A DNA stretch of 64,000 nt from Macrotis lagotis (Eukaryota; Chordata; Mammalia; Peramelemorphia; Peramelidae). Of the stretch, positions 35,301 through 47,300 are shown piece after piece. Where the stretch lies: NCBI RefSeq assembly GCF_037893015.1, contig NC_133660.1, positions 287,157,078-287,221,077 on the forward strand, read 5' to 3'. Numbering within the stretch: the first letter of the stretch is position 1; every line of letters begins with the position of its first letter. The position numbers and the translations under genes were made by a program. Below the pieces are notes generated by a model, which saw nothing but the letters and a program-made list of their open reading frames with translations, was not told the origin of the DNA and did no database searches.

Positions 35301-38300
35301 AGTGACTTGACCAGCAATGGTGAGGGTCCAGCCCAATACTGGCCATCTGGGGCAAGGAAGGGTACTAGGAACAGGGACTTCTACTTCTCCAGCCCATGTA
35401 GGGGTGCTTGGGGGGGTCTTCTGCAGATGTGAACGAATGTCGAAGACCCCCAGAGAGGCGCATCTGCCGTCACTCCTGCCATAATACCGTGGGGAGCTTC
35501 CGCTGCACCTGCCGGGCTGGCTTCCGACTCAGTGCAGACAGGGCATCCTGTGAAGGTAAGCATTCTTAGTCTTTGCTTCTTGCCCTTCTTTTTCTGAAGG
35601 CCTATTAGGTGAAAGGGTGATTAATTTTGTTCTGCTTGACCCCAGGACACAGAAGTAGACACTGGGTGGAAATTGTACCAAAGATTGAGGTTTGACCTAG
35701 GAAGGGCTCTATAAGTTTGAGGAAATCTCCTTGAAGGCTAGAACCCTTTCCTTTTTGTTTTTGTGTTCTTAGACCTAGCACAGTATCTGGTATACAGTAG
35801 ACACTTAATAAATGCTTATGGATGGATGGATTGAATCAGAAGATCCAGAAATGGAATGAGTGCTTATGGAAGGATGGATAGATTGAATAAGCAGATACAG
35901 AAATGCAATGAATGGTCATGTATGTCTGTATGTATGGATGGATGTATGGATAGATGGATGGAATCAGAAGATCCAGAAATTCAATGACTGCCTATGGATG
36001 GACGGCTTGGATAAGGAGATTCAGAATTCATTCCATTTTTGGGTCTTCTAAGTTAACCCATCCGCCCATAAATATTGAATTTTAAGTACCTACTATGTGT
36101 CAGTCATTCTGCTTAGTCCTAGATTACATGTGTCAGATTCTTAACCTCTGCTCTGCGAATGTTTCAAAACACTCTCATTAAATGTAATTAAATAAAATGC
36201 TTTAAATTTTACAAATATTTTTAGGACTATATTCAATATCTACAAACTTCCCTTGTAATCTTATACATTTAAAAACATTCTGAGAAGGGGCCTACAAGCT
36301 TGTGTGTGATACATACAAAAGGGTGAGGAATCCTTACTCTCAAGGGATTATTGTTCATACACCGGTTGGGGACTCATTGGCTTTTGGGGTCCCTCTTGAC
36401 TGTGAGGCTGGGTGGTTTAGAAAGTTCCAGGAGGAAGGGGACTTCATTTTTTCTAATCCCCTGTGCATTTGTCCTCTCCCTCCTTTCCTCATTTTCCCTC
36501 TTAATTTTTTTTTTTTGAGACAATGAGTATTGTGACTCACTCAGGAGCTAGTATGTATCTGAAGTCGAATTTGAACTCAGGTCCATCCTGATGCCAGGGG
36601 CAATGATCTATCCATTGTGGCACCACCCAGCTGCCCCTTTCCTTCTTATTTTGAAAATATTTCTATTCCATTTCTTCTCTTACCCCCTTTTCCTCATCCT
36701 TTCATTCCCTCTGTTCTTTCTTTATCCCCCCCTTTTTGTTGCAAGGCAAATGGGGTTAAGTGACTTGGCCAAGGCCACACAGCTAGGTCATTATTAAGCG
36801 TCTGAGGCCACATTTGAACTCAGGTACTCCTGACTCTAGGACCAGCGCTCTATCCACCGCACCCCCTAGCTGCCCCTATCCCTTTCTTTTAAAATGTTTC
36901 CCTTTTCTATTATGAATTTAAAGGTATCGACATAGAATAAAGAACAGAGGAGAGGATTATTTATAAAACCACGACTTTCTGTTACAGTGTTTTAAAAAAA
37001 TATATAACAAATTTACATAGTAGCAAAATTGCCCTATTTGTTTGTACCCCTTTCTGAACTTTTCATTTTCTGTTTTTAAAAAATTAAAAAAGTTTTATTA
37101 ATGATCTTTTCTTCAACTTTAGCTTTAAATACAGTCAGAATAAATGCTTACTGTTTCAACTTTTTAAAAGCTGCACCTCTCTTCTTCCCATTAACTCACT
37201 TTCTCCATCTCTCCTTTGTTCTCATCTACTTCCCCTTTCCCTGATTTCTACCCTCCTTGCTCCCTCCTTCTTTCCCCTCCCAAGGTGAGGGCAATGAGAC
37301 ATGAGACTCTTCTGGGAGGAGGTAGCTGCGGGGGTCGGTGGGAAGCCCAGGAAGGGGGCCAGGCTGCCTCCCCTCTCCTCCTCCTCCTGCCCTGCTTCTT
37401 GGTGTGCCAGCTCTAGATGCTGGATTGGGGGGAGTGTTCCTGAGGAGACCCAGGGGCTGGGGCCCATCTGGAGGAGACAGTTGGACAGGAAGAACTGGTG
37501 CTTTTGTTTCTTTGGATCAATCCCTGAACTGACCTTTTTATGGGCAAAATCAGTTAGGAAGGTAGGCAGGATAGCAAAGGGCCGGGTCTAGAGACCATGC
37601 TGTTTGAGGATTGGCCGGAAGAAATGGAGATATTTTTCAATAAGTCAACAAAATTTTTGTTAAGCACCTACTTTGTGATAGATTTAAAAGGGGGAAGGGA
37701 CCTTAGAGAAAACTGAGTTAGTGCCTCCCCACCTTCTCATTTTACAGATGGGAAGAGTGAGGCACAGAGAAGCTAAGTAATTTGCTTAGGTACATATAAC
37801 TAGTAACTGGTAGGGGTGAGATTTGAACTCAGATTTTCCTGGCTCTACATCCATCACTTTCTCCTCTGCACCACCTGGAAGCCTCTTCTAGAAAAGGCAA
37901 CAATCCCATCTCGTAAAAAGCTTCCATTCTAAGGGTGAGAGATGACCCTCAAATTTTTTGTTTGTTTGTTTTGCAAGGCAATAGGGTTAAGTGACTTGCC
38001 CAAGGTCACACAGCTAGGTAATTAGAAAGTGTCTGAGGCCAGATTTGAACTCAGGTCCTCCTGAATCCAGGGCCAGTGCTCTATCCACTGTACCACCTAG
38101 CTGCCCCTCAAATTTTTCATAGAAGACTCAGGACAGACAGGGTTATGGTCCTGTGGCAGTTCTGATAAAGCCTTGGGAAAAGAAGTAGCCGCAATGGGGA
38201 GTGCCATGTTGGAGACTTCTCTTGTCCTGGATGCCACAGCTTAGGAAAGACTTTGATGAGATTGAGAGCATCCAGAAGAGGGCGCCCGGGATGGGGACGA

Positions 38301-41300
38301 TGGACTTTGTGGCCACCATATTGGTGAACATTCCAACAGACTCTTCTGTGGACTTCATGGACCCCTTTATGGGGAAGCCTATAGATCCCTTCTTGGAATG
38401 ATGTCTTTGAGAACAGAAAATAAAGGAAAAAAAATAAATTTTTTAAAAAAGGAAACCAATTACACAGGAATAGTTATCAAAAATTAAAAAGAAAAGACAA
38501 GCTGATGGACCCTGGTTTAAGAATTCCTAGCTTGAAGACATACAGAGGCTTTTCTTAGACAGGAGAAATCTTAGGGAACATAGTGATATTTCACTGATTT
38601 GAAGCTTTCCCACATGGAAGAGGGGTTAAGTTGGCTCTAGGAGGTCATGTGAGGAAATAGTGTGTGTGTGTGGGGGGGGATTTTTTAAAAAACAGAAAAT
38701 GAAATTTAGACCCAGAAAAAGTCCCTCACTCTCAGAACTCTCACCAAGTATAATGGATAGTCTTGGGCTGGGGTCCCCTTGTTGGGGATCTAAGTAACTA
38801 AGTAGACCTCTGGTTGGGTATGGGTTCATAAATGGCTCTTCTAGCTGAAATTTGGAGATTCTGTGAGGTCATTTCTGCTCTCCTGGAGCCTCAGTTCACC
38901 TCGGGGGAGCTGGCTCCCTGATGCTCTTTTTTTCAGCATTTCCAAAGGCTGTGCTTGCTCCATCCGCCATCCTCCAGTCTCTCCAGCACCCCCCAAAGAT
39001 GCTGTTACTCTTCCCAGAACCTGGTCTGCCTGCCCTCCCTCCTGGCCACAAGCCTCCATCCCGGTCACCCGGCCTCCCACCAGTAACGCAAACGACTCTC
39101 TTGACAACCTCAGTAATGCTCATCTCCTCCATCTCTGCCCGCTCCCCGATAACCCCGGCTCCAACGACCACCCCATCTCCCAGTTCCTCCTCCCAGGGAA
39201 GGATGGTGAAGCCATCTTTACTGGCAGGTCTACTGCCCCCTTCGCTCTTGTATGGTGAGGCAGTGAGGACTCCTTCCCCTCCCAGGGGCCCCTCGACCCC
39301 TCAGCCTTCACCAGCACCTTCCCCTTGCTGGCACCAAGGAATCACCCATGAGCATGGGAGCCATTGGACCGAGTCTGTCTGCTTACACTGTGGGTGCCAG
39401 GTGGGTGAGGGCAGCTGGGGCCCTGACATCTTTCTGTGCCTATGACTTGACGGTAACTGGTATTCTCTGTTGCAGGAGGGCCAGGTGACCTGTGACACAG
39501 TGAGGTGTAAAGCCTCCTGTTCTCACCCACTCCCCTCCCGAGATGGTGGGTGCTGCCCTGATTGTTCAGGTGAGGACAGCCCAAAGGGATGCTGCCTTTT
39601 GGGGGGGCTAGTCTTCCCCTCCCCCCACAGCTGATCCTGTCTCCCTCTTTGAGGGAGGGCATTGAGGTAGGAAACAGGACTGACCAAATTTTAGCTGTGT
39701 GACCCTGGACAGGTCCCTTAACTTGCTCTAGCCTTAATCTCTTCATCTTTAAAATGGCCATAAGACTAGGTCACAAGGCTATTGTGAGGGTCAGGTGGAA
39801 CGCCCTTACAAAACATTGTGAATCTGAAGGCCGATGTCACACCAGCTATCAGCAATGGCCTTGTCTAGCTTTGAGAGTCAGAGAATTGCGGGGTGCACAG
39901 CCATCTGCTCCAACCCTTTACCCCCAAACAAAGAGAAGGCTTTAGAGCCAAGCATCGGGGTCACTTGTCAGGAAGACCTGGGTTCAAATCCAGCCTCAGA
40001 TACTTCTCAGCTATGTGACCCTGGGCCAATTACTGATCCTCTGCCTGTTTTCTCCCAGTGGCCTGGCTCTTGTTTTCTTTCCGTTGCATCTCACGGCCTC
40101 CCATTTGGCCAGTATGAATGGCTATTATTGTGGCCGTTTTAAAGATGAAGAGGCTGAGGCTTGAACAGGTTAAGGTCTCAACATCCACTTTGCAGATGGG
40201 GAAAGTGAGGTTCACAGAAGGGGTGAGGTCCCAAGATCCCCCAGTCTTCCTGGCTCCAGGGCCAGCTCTCCCTGCACTGCAGCTGAGTAACTTGAGGCCA
40301 TAGGAGAGGAGGAATGGGGGCACAGCTGTGACTAGGACACTTGTCTTGGATTCACCTCCAAGAGAAGGGGTTGTCTATGTCCTGAGGCCTCGGAGTGGCC
40401 TTGCTTGTGTTCTTCATTAGCCTGGGATGGAAGTGCCTCTTCTTCCCTGCCTTGGGGAAAGAGGGCCGTGGGCAGCCTCTGAAGGAGGTCCCTTCTGGTG
40501 CCAGCATGGCCAACCCTTGGGGGATGTGGCTTAATGAGTTCCACATTGGTTCACGGATGATTCTTTCCAAGTTTCTGAGTCTGTTTTTGCTTTGGTCCAA
40601 GTCTCAGTTGCTGGCAGGGGTCCCCTCTTCCTCTATCGGGTTTATCAGGGTCTTTCCCATTTCCCCCTCTGCGGCAGACTACCCCTGGAGGCTCCATGTC
40701 CTCCTTGTCTCTCCAGGTTGTTTCTACGATGGCCTTCCCAGAGCGGAAGGGGACGTGTTCTCCCCTCACAATGAGAACTGCACTGTCTGTGTCTGTCTTG
40801 TAAGTCTGTCCCCTTTCAAAATCCAGCCCCCAAGGTCTTAGCTCTCTGGGGAGTCTGAGCAGGTACAGACCAGTGAAGGGGGGGGGGGGCATGAGCTGGC
40901 TCAGCCTAGGTGAGCTCGCCATTTTGCTATGGCTCCAGGATGGAGACCCACCAAGGTACAGATAGGCTCACCGGGAGGAGAGCTCCTCCTTCTAGGGGCA
41001 GGCAGGAAAGGGTTAACCAGCAAACACAATCCATCTGCCTAGGAAGGGGGGAAGAAGATCCTGGAGGAACCAGCCAATGAGGCTGATTTCTCTCCAGACA
41101 AAATATTTGCCAATGTGAGGAAGGGAGTCAGTCTGAGTGGAAATACTGGGGGCATGATGGACCCGTAACCCTAGCTGAGGCTATTGGGATGGTTTCCTGT
41201 TGAGTGGTCAGCTCCCTTTCTGGCTGAGTTGGGGCAGGGGGCAGTTGGCACAATGACATTTGCTAATAAATGGATTTGGGGGAAACTTGATTAATGGGCA

Positions 41301-44300
41301 TGTCCACCATCATGGATCTTGATTATATGAAGATTCCAGTTGGTTGAGAGATAGGACAGAGAAGTAGGGGGCTTGAAAATCCCTGCGCCCATTTCTCACC
41401 CAAGCCCCTCCTTTTCTGGCCTCTCTCAGGCCGGGAACGTGTCTTGTATTGCCCCCGAATGTCCGCCCGGGCCTTGCCTCACCCCTTCACAGTCCGACTG
41501 CTGCCCTTGCGTTCCAGGTAAGTGTCTTTGACTTCTTTGGGCTCTCTCGGCCCTCAGCCAATCCAGGCCACAAATATGTTCCAATCTGAAGATAGAATTC
41601 TGGAGAATGATTTGGTGTATATTTAAAAAGGGCCAGCTGCTAGGCTGGGGTTGGAGGGAGCAGCACCCGGACGGAGTGGGCTATCCCCTCCCCCACTGAT
41701 AGGGCATTCAAAACTTTTTTTTTAAACTCTATTTTCCTTTCTGTGATGTGGTAAACAGCTGGTGTGACCTTAGCCGTCGGACAGGATCCATTTACTACTT
41801 GGAGGGGGCCCTGATCTCATGAGAAAGGCAGCCCCCAAGACTGGGCAGGGCTAGTTCTCCATTGGAGAATCTGTGACCTTGGATAAGTCACTTCCTCTGT
41901 TGTACCACGGAAACTGGAATGAATGGAGAAAAAGCCATTTGAATTTGACTCCTTATTCCAGATAGGCCATCATGCAACTCTCACCGCCTCAGTTTCCCCA
42001 TCTGTAAAATGGAAATACTTCTCTTTATGCTGCCTCTCTCTCTCCTGGAAGGCATTTTGCAAAACCTAAAGCACAATATAAATGTGAGCTTGTGGTATTC
42101 TTAGTCTCGTTTTGATGATGCATCTGGGCTGTTTCCCCTTATTTCTAGCTAGCCAGGGGTCTTCCCGGGTTTTCCATCAAGGTTGGCTTCTGCATACAGT
42201 TTTTTCCCCCTGCCAATTTCTATGTGCAAGCTGAAAAACTAAATTCTTCAGGATGGAAACTGAAGTGGTGAGGGGCAGAGGAATCCTCCCATAAGTCTAG
42301 CTGGCTGGCAGGGGCCGTGCCCTCGCATGGTGCCCCATCTTTCCTCTTCCTGAGCTGCCATCACACAGAACTGTTGGCATCTTTCTCCTTTGCAGTAAGA
42401 TGCTATTTCCATGGCCGATTCTACCCGGAGGGGGCTGAGTTCAGCGGGGATGGGGACGAATGCACCACCTGTGTCTGCCAGGTAGGGAGGTGGCTGGGCC
42501 TGGGTCTGCTTCCTAACTAGGTGCTTCTAGGAGAAGGTGGGTGATCAAGACCATGTAAGGCATGGGGACCTTGAGATAGCTCCTCCCATCTCTCTCACTC
42601 GCCCCACAAATCCATATTATTTGGGGGGGGGTCAAGGCAGAGGGTGAAGGATGGAGGTTTCAGAGTCTGGCCCTCAGTTTTAGAAAAGGCTATGGGAGGA
42701 ACTATTGGAGCCTCCATCTTACTGACCTACCATCCTGTGACTCCCTTTCAGAATGGGGAGGTTCAGTGTTCCTTCACGCCTTGCCCAGAGTTGGACTGTC
42801 CAAGAGAGGAATGGCAGTTGGGGCCAGGCCAGTGCTGCTTCACCTGCCGAGAGCCCACACCAGTGTCAGGTGACAATGGCTCAGAGATCCTCCCTCTCTC
42901 CATCCCTCCCTCCCTCCCAACAAAGACCTTGGGAAACCAACCAGGCCTGAATCCAAGAATCTCAAGGTTGGCCGGGACCTTGATTCCTTCCCTTCCCCCC
43001 ATTCATTCCCTCACCCTGGGTGTCTTTTGCTTCTCTCCTTGTGGGCAGGCTGCTCTCTGGATGACAATGGAATTGAGTTTCCCATTGGACAGATCTGGTC
43101 CCCTGGTGATCCCTGTGAGTTATGCATTTGCCAGGTGAATGACAACCTGTTCTACCTCACTCAGCTTTACCTGTTCTCCCCGACTTGGTTCAGAGATGGA
43201 AAGTCTTCTGCTCCTGCCTCCAGAGTCCTTGTTACCTAGGGCTAAGCTCTTCAGTCTCCTCTCTTATTAGCTTATGTGTAGCTGTCCATTCCCTTTTTTG
43301 AACAATAGGTTAGGACCTAAGGCATTCTGGAAAATCAAATCTGGGGAAATAAAGGTTGGCCATATACCTAAACACTTCTATTGGATGAGAAGCCACATGG
43401 TGTTGGACCTGGCCCTCAGGAAGATGTGGGTTCCAGTCTTTCCCTTGACACCTTTTGACTAGTGACTTGACCTTCCTGAGCTTCAGTTTCCTCATCTCTA
43501 AAATGAAGGGGTTGAACTAGATGGTCTCAGGGTCCCTTTGAGCTGGGATCTCCTGAGAGGAGAGACACCCCCCCCTTACGGTACATGCGTCCCAAGTCAT
43601 TATTAGTGAACTGAGTCCACAAACTTTGGTGCCATTTTGCCCAAACCATTGGTTAACACTCTTCTAATTCTCACCATTCTTCAGTAAAGCTTGCTTTCCT
43701 ATGGAAACAATTTTTCCCATGTGTAAAAGGAGGACTCTGAGGTTTGGGGTGAAGGGTCCTCCAGGGGAAAACCAAGGGCACCAAGGCTGGTGAGGAATCG
43801 GGCTCAGCATCTGGTTCAACAGTCTGCTTGCTGAGGGTGGTTCTGGGATGTCACTTTGGTATGGGGCAGTTTTGTTCTTCCCTGGGTTGACTGGTCCAGC
43901 TTGGATGGGTGATCTCTGGCTTTGGGGCAGGGTGAGCCCCTAAGGAGCTGATGGAGTGGTTAGAAGGCCAGGCCTGGCTCCAGGCAGCACCTCAGGGGTT
44001 TCTGTCAAGTGCCTCCTTCCTTCAGGCAGATGGTTCTGTGAGCTGCGAGAGGACGGACTGCGTGGAGACCTGCCCTCACCCCATTCGCATCCCAGGACAG
44101 TGCTGCCCCGACTGCTCAGCGGGTAAGGAAGGAGGGACTTCCTTCCAGAGGCCCCTCCAGAGAAGGAGAACCTAACTCACGGAGGCAGGATTATGATAGA
44201 GCTGGGAGGGACTTTAGAGGACATCCATCCAGGCAGCATGGATCATATTAATCACATTGTGAAAGAAGAATCAAATTGAAAAGGGGAAAAATTAGAGGGA

Positions 44301-47300
44301 AAAACATAATATATGACAATTTTTAAAAACTGAAGATAGTAAGCTTCGATCTGCCTTCAAACTCCATGGTTCCTTCTCTGGATATGGATGGTTCTCTCCA
44401 TCACAAGACTTTAGGAATTGTCCTTGATTATTGTCCTGCTGAGTTGAACTAGTCCATCATAGCTGATCATCACCTCATATTATTGTTAGGGTGTACAGTG
44501 TTCTTCTGGCTCTGTTCCCTTCACTCAGCATCAGTTTACACAAGTCTTTCCAGGCTTTTCTCAAGTCCCGACCCTCATGATTTCTTATAGAACAACAGTG
44601 TTCCATAACGCACATTTACTACAATTTGTTCAGCCATTCCCCAATTGTTGGGCATCCCCATTCTTTGCCAATACTAAAATTGTTGCTATAAATATTTTGT
44701 GCATGTGGGTTTTTTACCCTTTCTTGAGATCTCTTTGAGATACAGACCTTGGAGCATTTGCCGGATCAAAGGGTATGCACAGTTGCATTGTCCTTTTAAG
44801 GATTCTTTTTTAATTGATTACAGATCCTTTAAACTAGTTTGTCAAAGAACAGAATTTGAAAGCAAATCTGGACAAGTCCTCTTCCCCCTCTGGCCTCATT
44901 TTTCTCATCTGTAAATGAGGGGTTTGGCCTAAGTGATCTCCAAGGTCCCATACAGCCTCCATGTTACATGATTCATTCAGTCCAACTTGTCATAATTGAG
45001 TGTTGGCGGCGTCTTGGATTGGTGCTCCTCCGTTTGAAATTTAGACAGCATCCTGACATGGACAGTGGTCTCTGAGCTCACTGGGTTGAGGAATCAGGAC
45101 TTGGACATTGTTCATGAGCCATGTGATCAGTTAAATAAAATCCAGTTGCAAAATGTCCAGTGCTGATAATAAAACTCGGGGGTGATCAGGAGTGGGCGAA
45201 TGTCTCCCAGGTGGAGTCTTGAGCAAAGCTACACAATAGAGCCTTGAAGGCCCCACCAGTGGGCTCTAGAGAGAGAGAGAGAGAAGGGTAGAGGGCCAGG
45301 GGACCACCAGGGGGGTGGTCAGAGTTCCATGATTTTCATGGAAAATGCCTCCTCCACAAAAGGATCCTGGCCTGGTAGTATCCACTTAGGGGAAAGAAGA
45401 GGGTTATTCCACTGGGCTCTAGACTCATACTCTTAGAAGCCCCAGCTTCCTTCAAAGTGCTTCATCCCTGATTCTGCCCATCCTCCCTTAAGTCATCATA
45501 CTCTCCCTCTGGAACTTCCCACGTATTGCTTTGGGTAGACGAGTCCACAACACTCTGGTCCTATAGAATGGAAGCTTCTTGTGGTCAGGAAGCATTTCCT
45601 TCATGTCCTTTGTCCTCCAACGTCACGTCCATCATAGGTGTGTGTCAAGTGTGGGTAAAACAGAACTGTGTTTAATTGATTTGATAAACTAAGTGAAAAA
45701 CAGAGACCTAGACTGAACCCCAAGGATGTAACCTGTGGGGCCCCAGGTGGCTCCAGGGCCCAGATCTGTAACAATGAGCCACCCAGAAGGTCACCTTGGT
45801 CCTGCCTTTTTGTCTCCCCTCCCCCCCACAGGCTGCACCTACACAGGAAGAATATTCTACAACAACGAAACCTTTCCTTCTGTGATGGATCCTTGTCTAA
45901 GCTGCATCTGTTTGGTATGATGTAATGGGAGGGAGCTGCCCTTCCACCTTTAGACCCTGAACTGGAGGATGCGACTTATGGACTAGCATCAGTGTTGGCC
46001 CCCGCAGATACACATTCAGAATCTCCCCTCTCCCACGGGAAATGGCCACAGACCTGTCTTTAATTCGTGGTCCAAGTCAGCGCTATGCGTACCTATGACC
46101 CAGCTTTCTGAGCTGTAAAATGGGTAAAGGGGAGGGTCCCTGGGCTCCTTTTCAGCTCTCACCCTACAACTCCTCCTAGAAAACCCTTCTGTGTGTCTGT
46201 GTCCTACAGCTGGGCTCTGTGGCCTGCTCTCCCGTGGACTGTCTCATTTCCTGTACCTACCCATTCCACCCCGAAGGAGAGTGCTGCCCTGTCTGCCAAG
46301 GTGAGTGGGCAGCCCCACCAGGCCCCTCACCTACAACAGTGGGAATACTGGAGAGACCAAAAGGGAGCTAGCCCTACCCTCAGGGGGTTTACATTCTACT
46401 GGGAGAAATACCATATACATATGGGAGGAAATATATAATTCTCTCTCTGTGTATGCGTGTGTGTCTGATACGTTGTTGTTCAGTTATGAGCTCTATGAGA
46501 GCTTCATACCCTTTATACCCCACTGGCCACAGGGTTTTCCTGACAAAGAGGCCGGAATGAATTGTCACTTCCTTCTCCAGTAGATTGAGGCAAACAGAAG
46601 TTAAGTGTCACATAGCTACCAAGTATTGAAGTCACATTTGAACCCAGGTCTTCTGGATATCTAGGTTGACTTTCAGTCTATCATGTTATTGGGCTTCTTA
46701 AAATACATACAGACTGAAGATGGTAATTTTGGGGGGCACTAGAAATTAGGGGAGCACTATCAAGAAATGCCTCTTCTGAGAAGTGGCATTTGAGATGATC
46801 TTTGGAGAACGTTTGGTAATCTAAGAGGCAGAGGTCAGGAGGAATGCATTTTAGACAACGGGGCACAGCCTAGGCAAAGGCCTGGAGGTGGGGGATGGCC
46901 AATCCATGGCAAGTGTGAATAGAAACAATGCCCATAACCTGCTGAAAAGGCAGACTGGAGCCTGATGGGGAAGGGATGAGAATGCTCCGTGGCTCCAGGC
47001 TGAGCTGCTTCCTCTCTCCCTCTGCAGATTGTAACTACGAAGGAAGGAAGGTGGGCAATGGGCAGGTGTTCTTGCTGGAGAATGAGCCCTGTACTCGGTG
47101 TATCTGCCAGGTGAAAGAGGCCCGGCCAGGGGCGGAGGACCTGCTGGGGACATCCCTGGCCCTTCCCTCCTTTCTTAGACATCTTTCTGTCCCTCCACCC
47201 TCCCCAACCCCACTCATTCCCTTCTTTTGGAGTCCCAGAATGAAGAGAAATGATTAAAATAGGCCATAGATTTTAGAGCAGAATGGCCCTTAGAAGAACC

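Larger units (their letters stand above)
29479..35555 (+). other. VWCE: VWCE EGF-module exons 4-7
   Basis: Four symmetric phase 1-1 exons (129, 117, 117, 129 bases). Exon 4 (29479-29607) codes the Cys-rich [15 protein letters not shown] segment. Exons 5, 6 and 7 each code one EGF module: [11 protein letters not shown]..., [11 protein letters not shown]..., and [11 protein letters not shown].... The D-x-D/N-E-C openings are the known calcium-binding EGF signature. Six cysteines are present in each. Confidence 0.9.
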
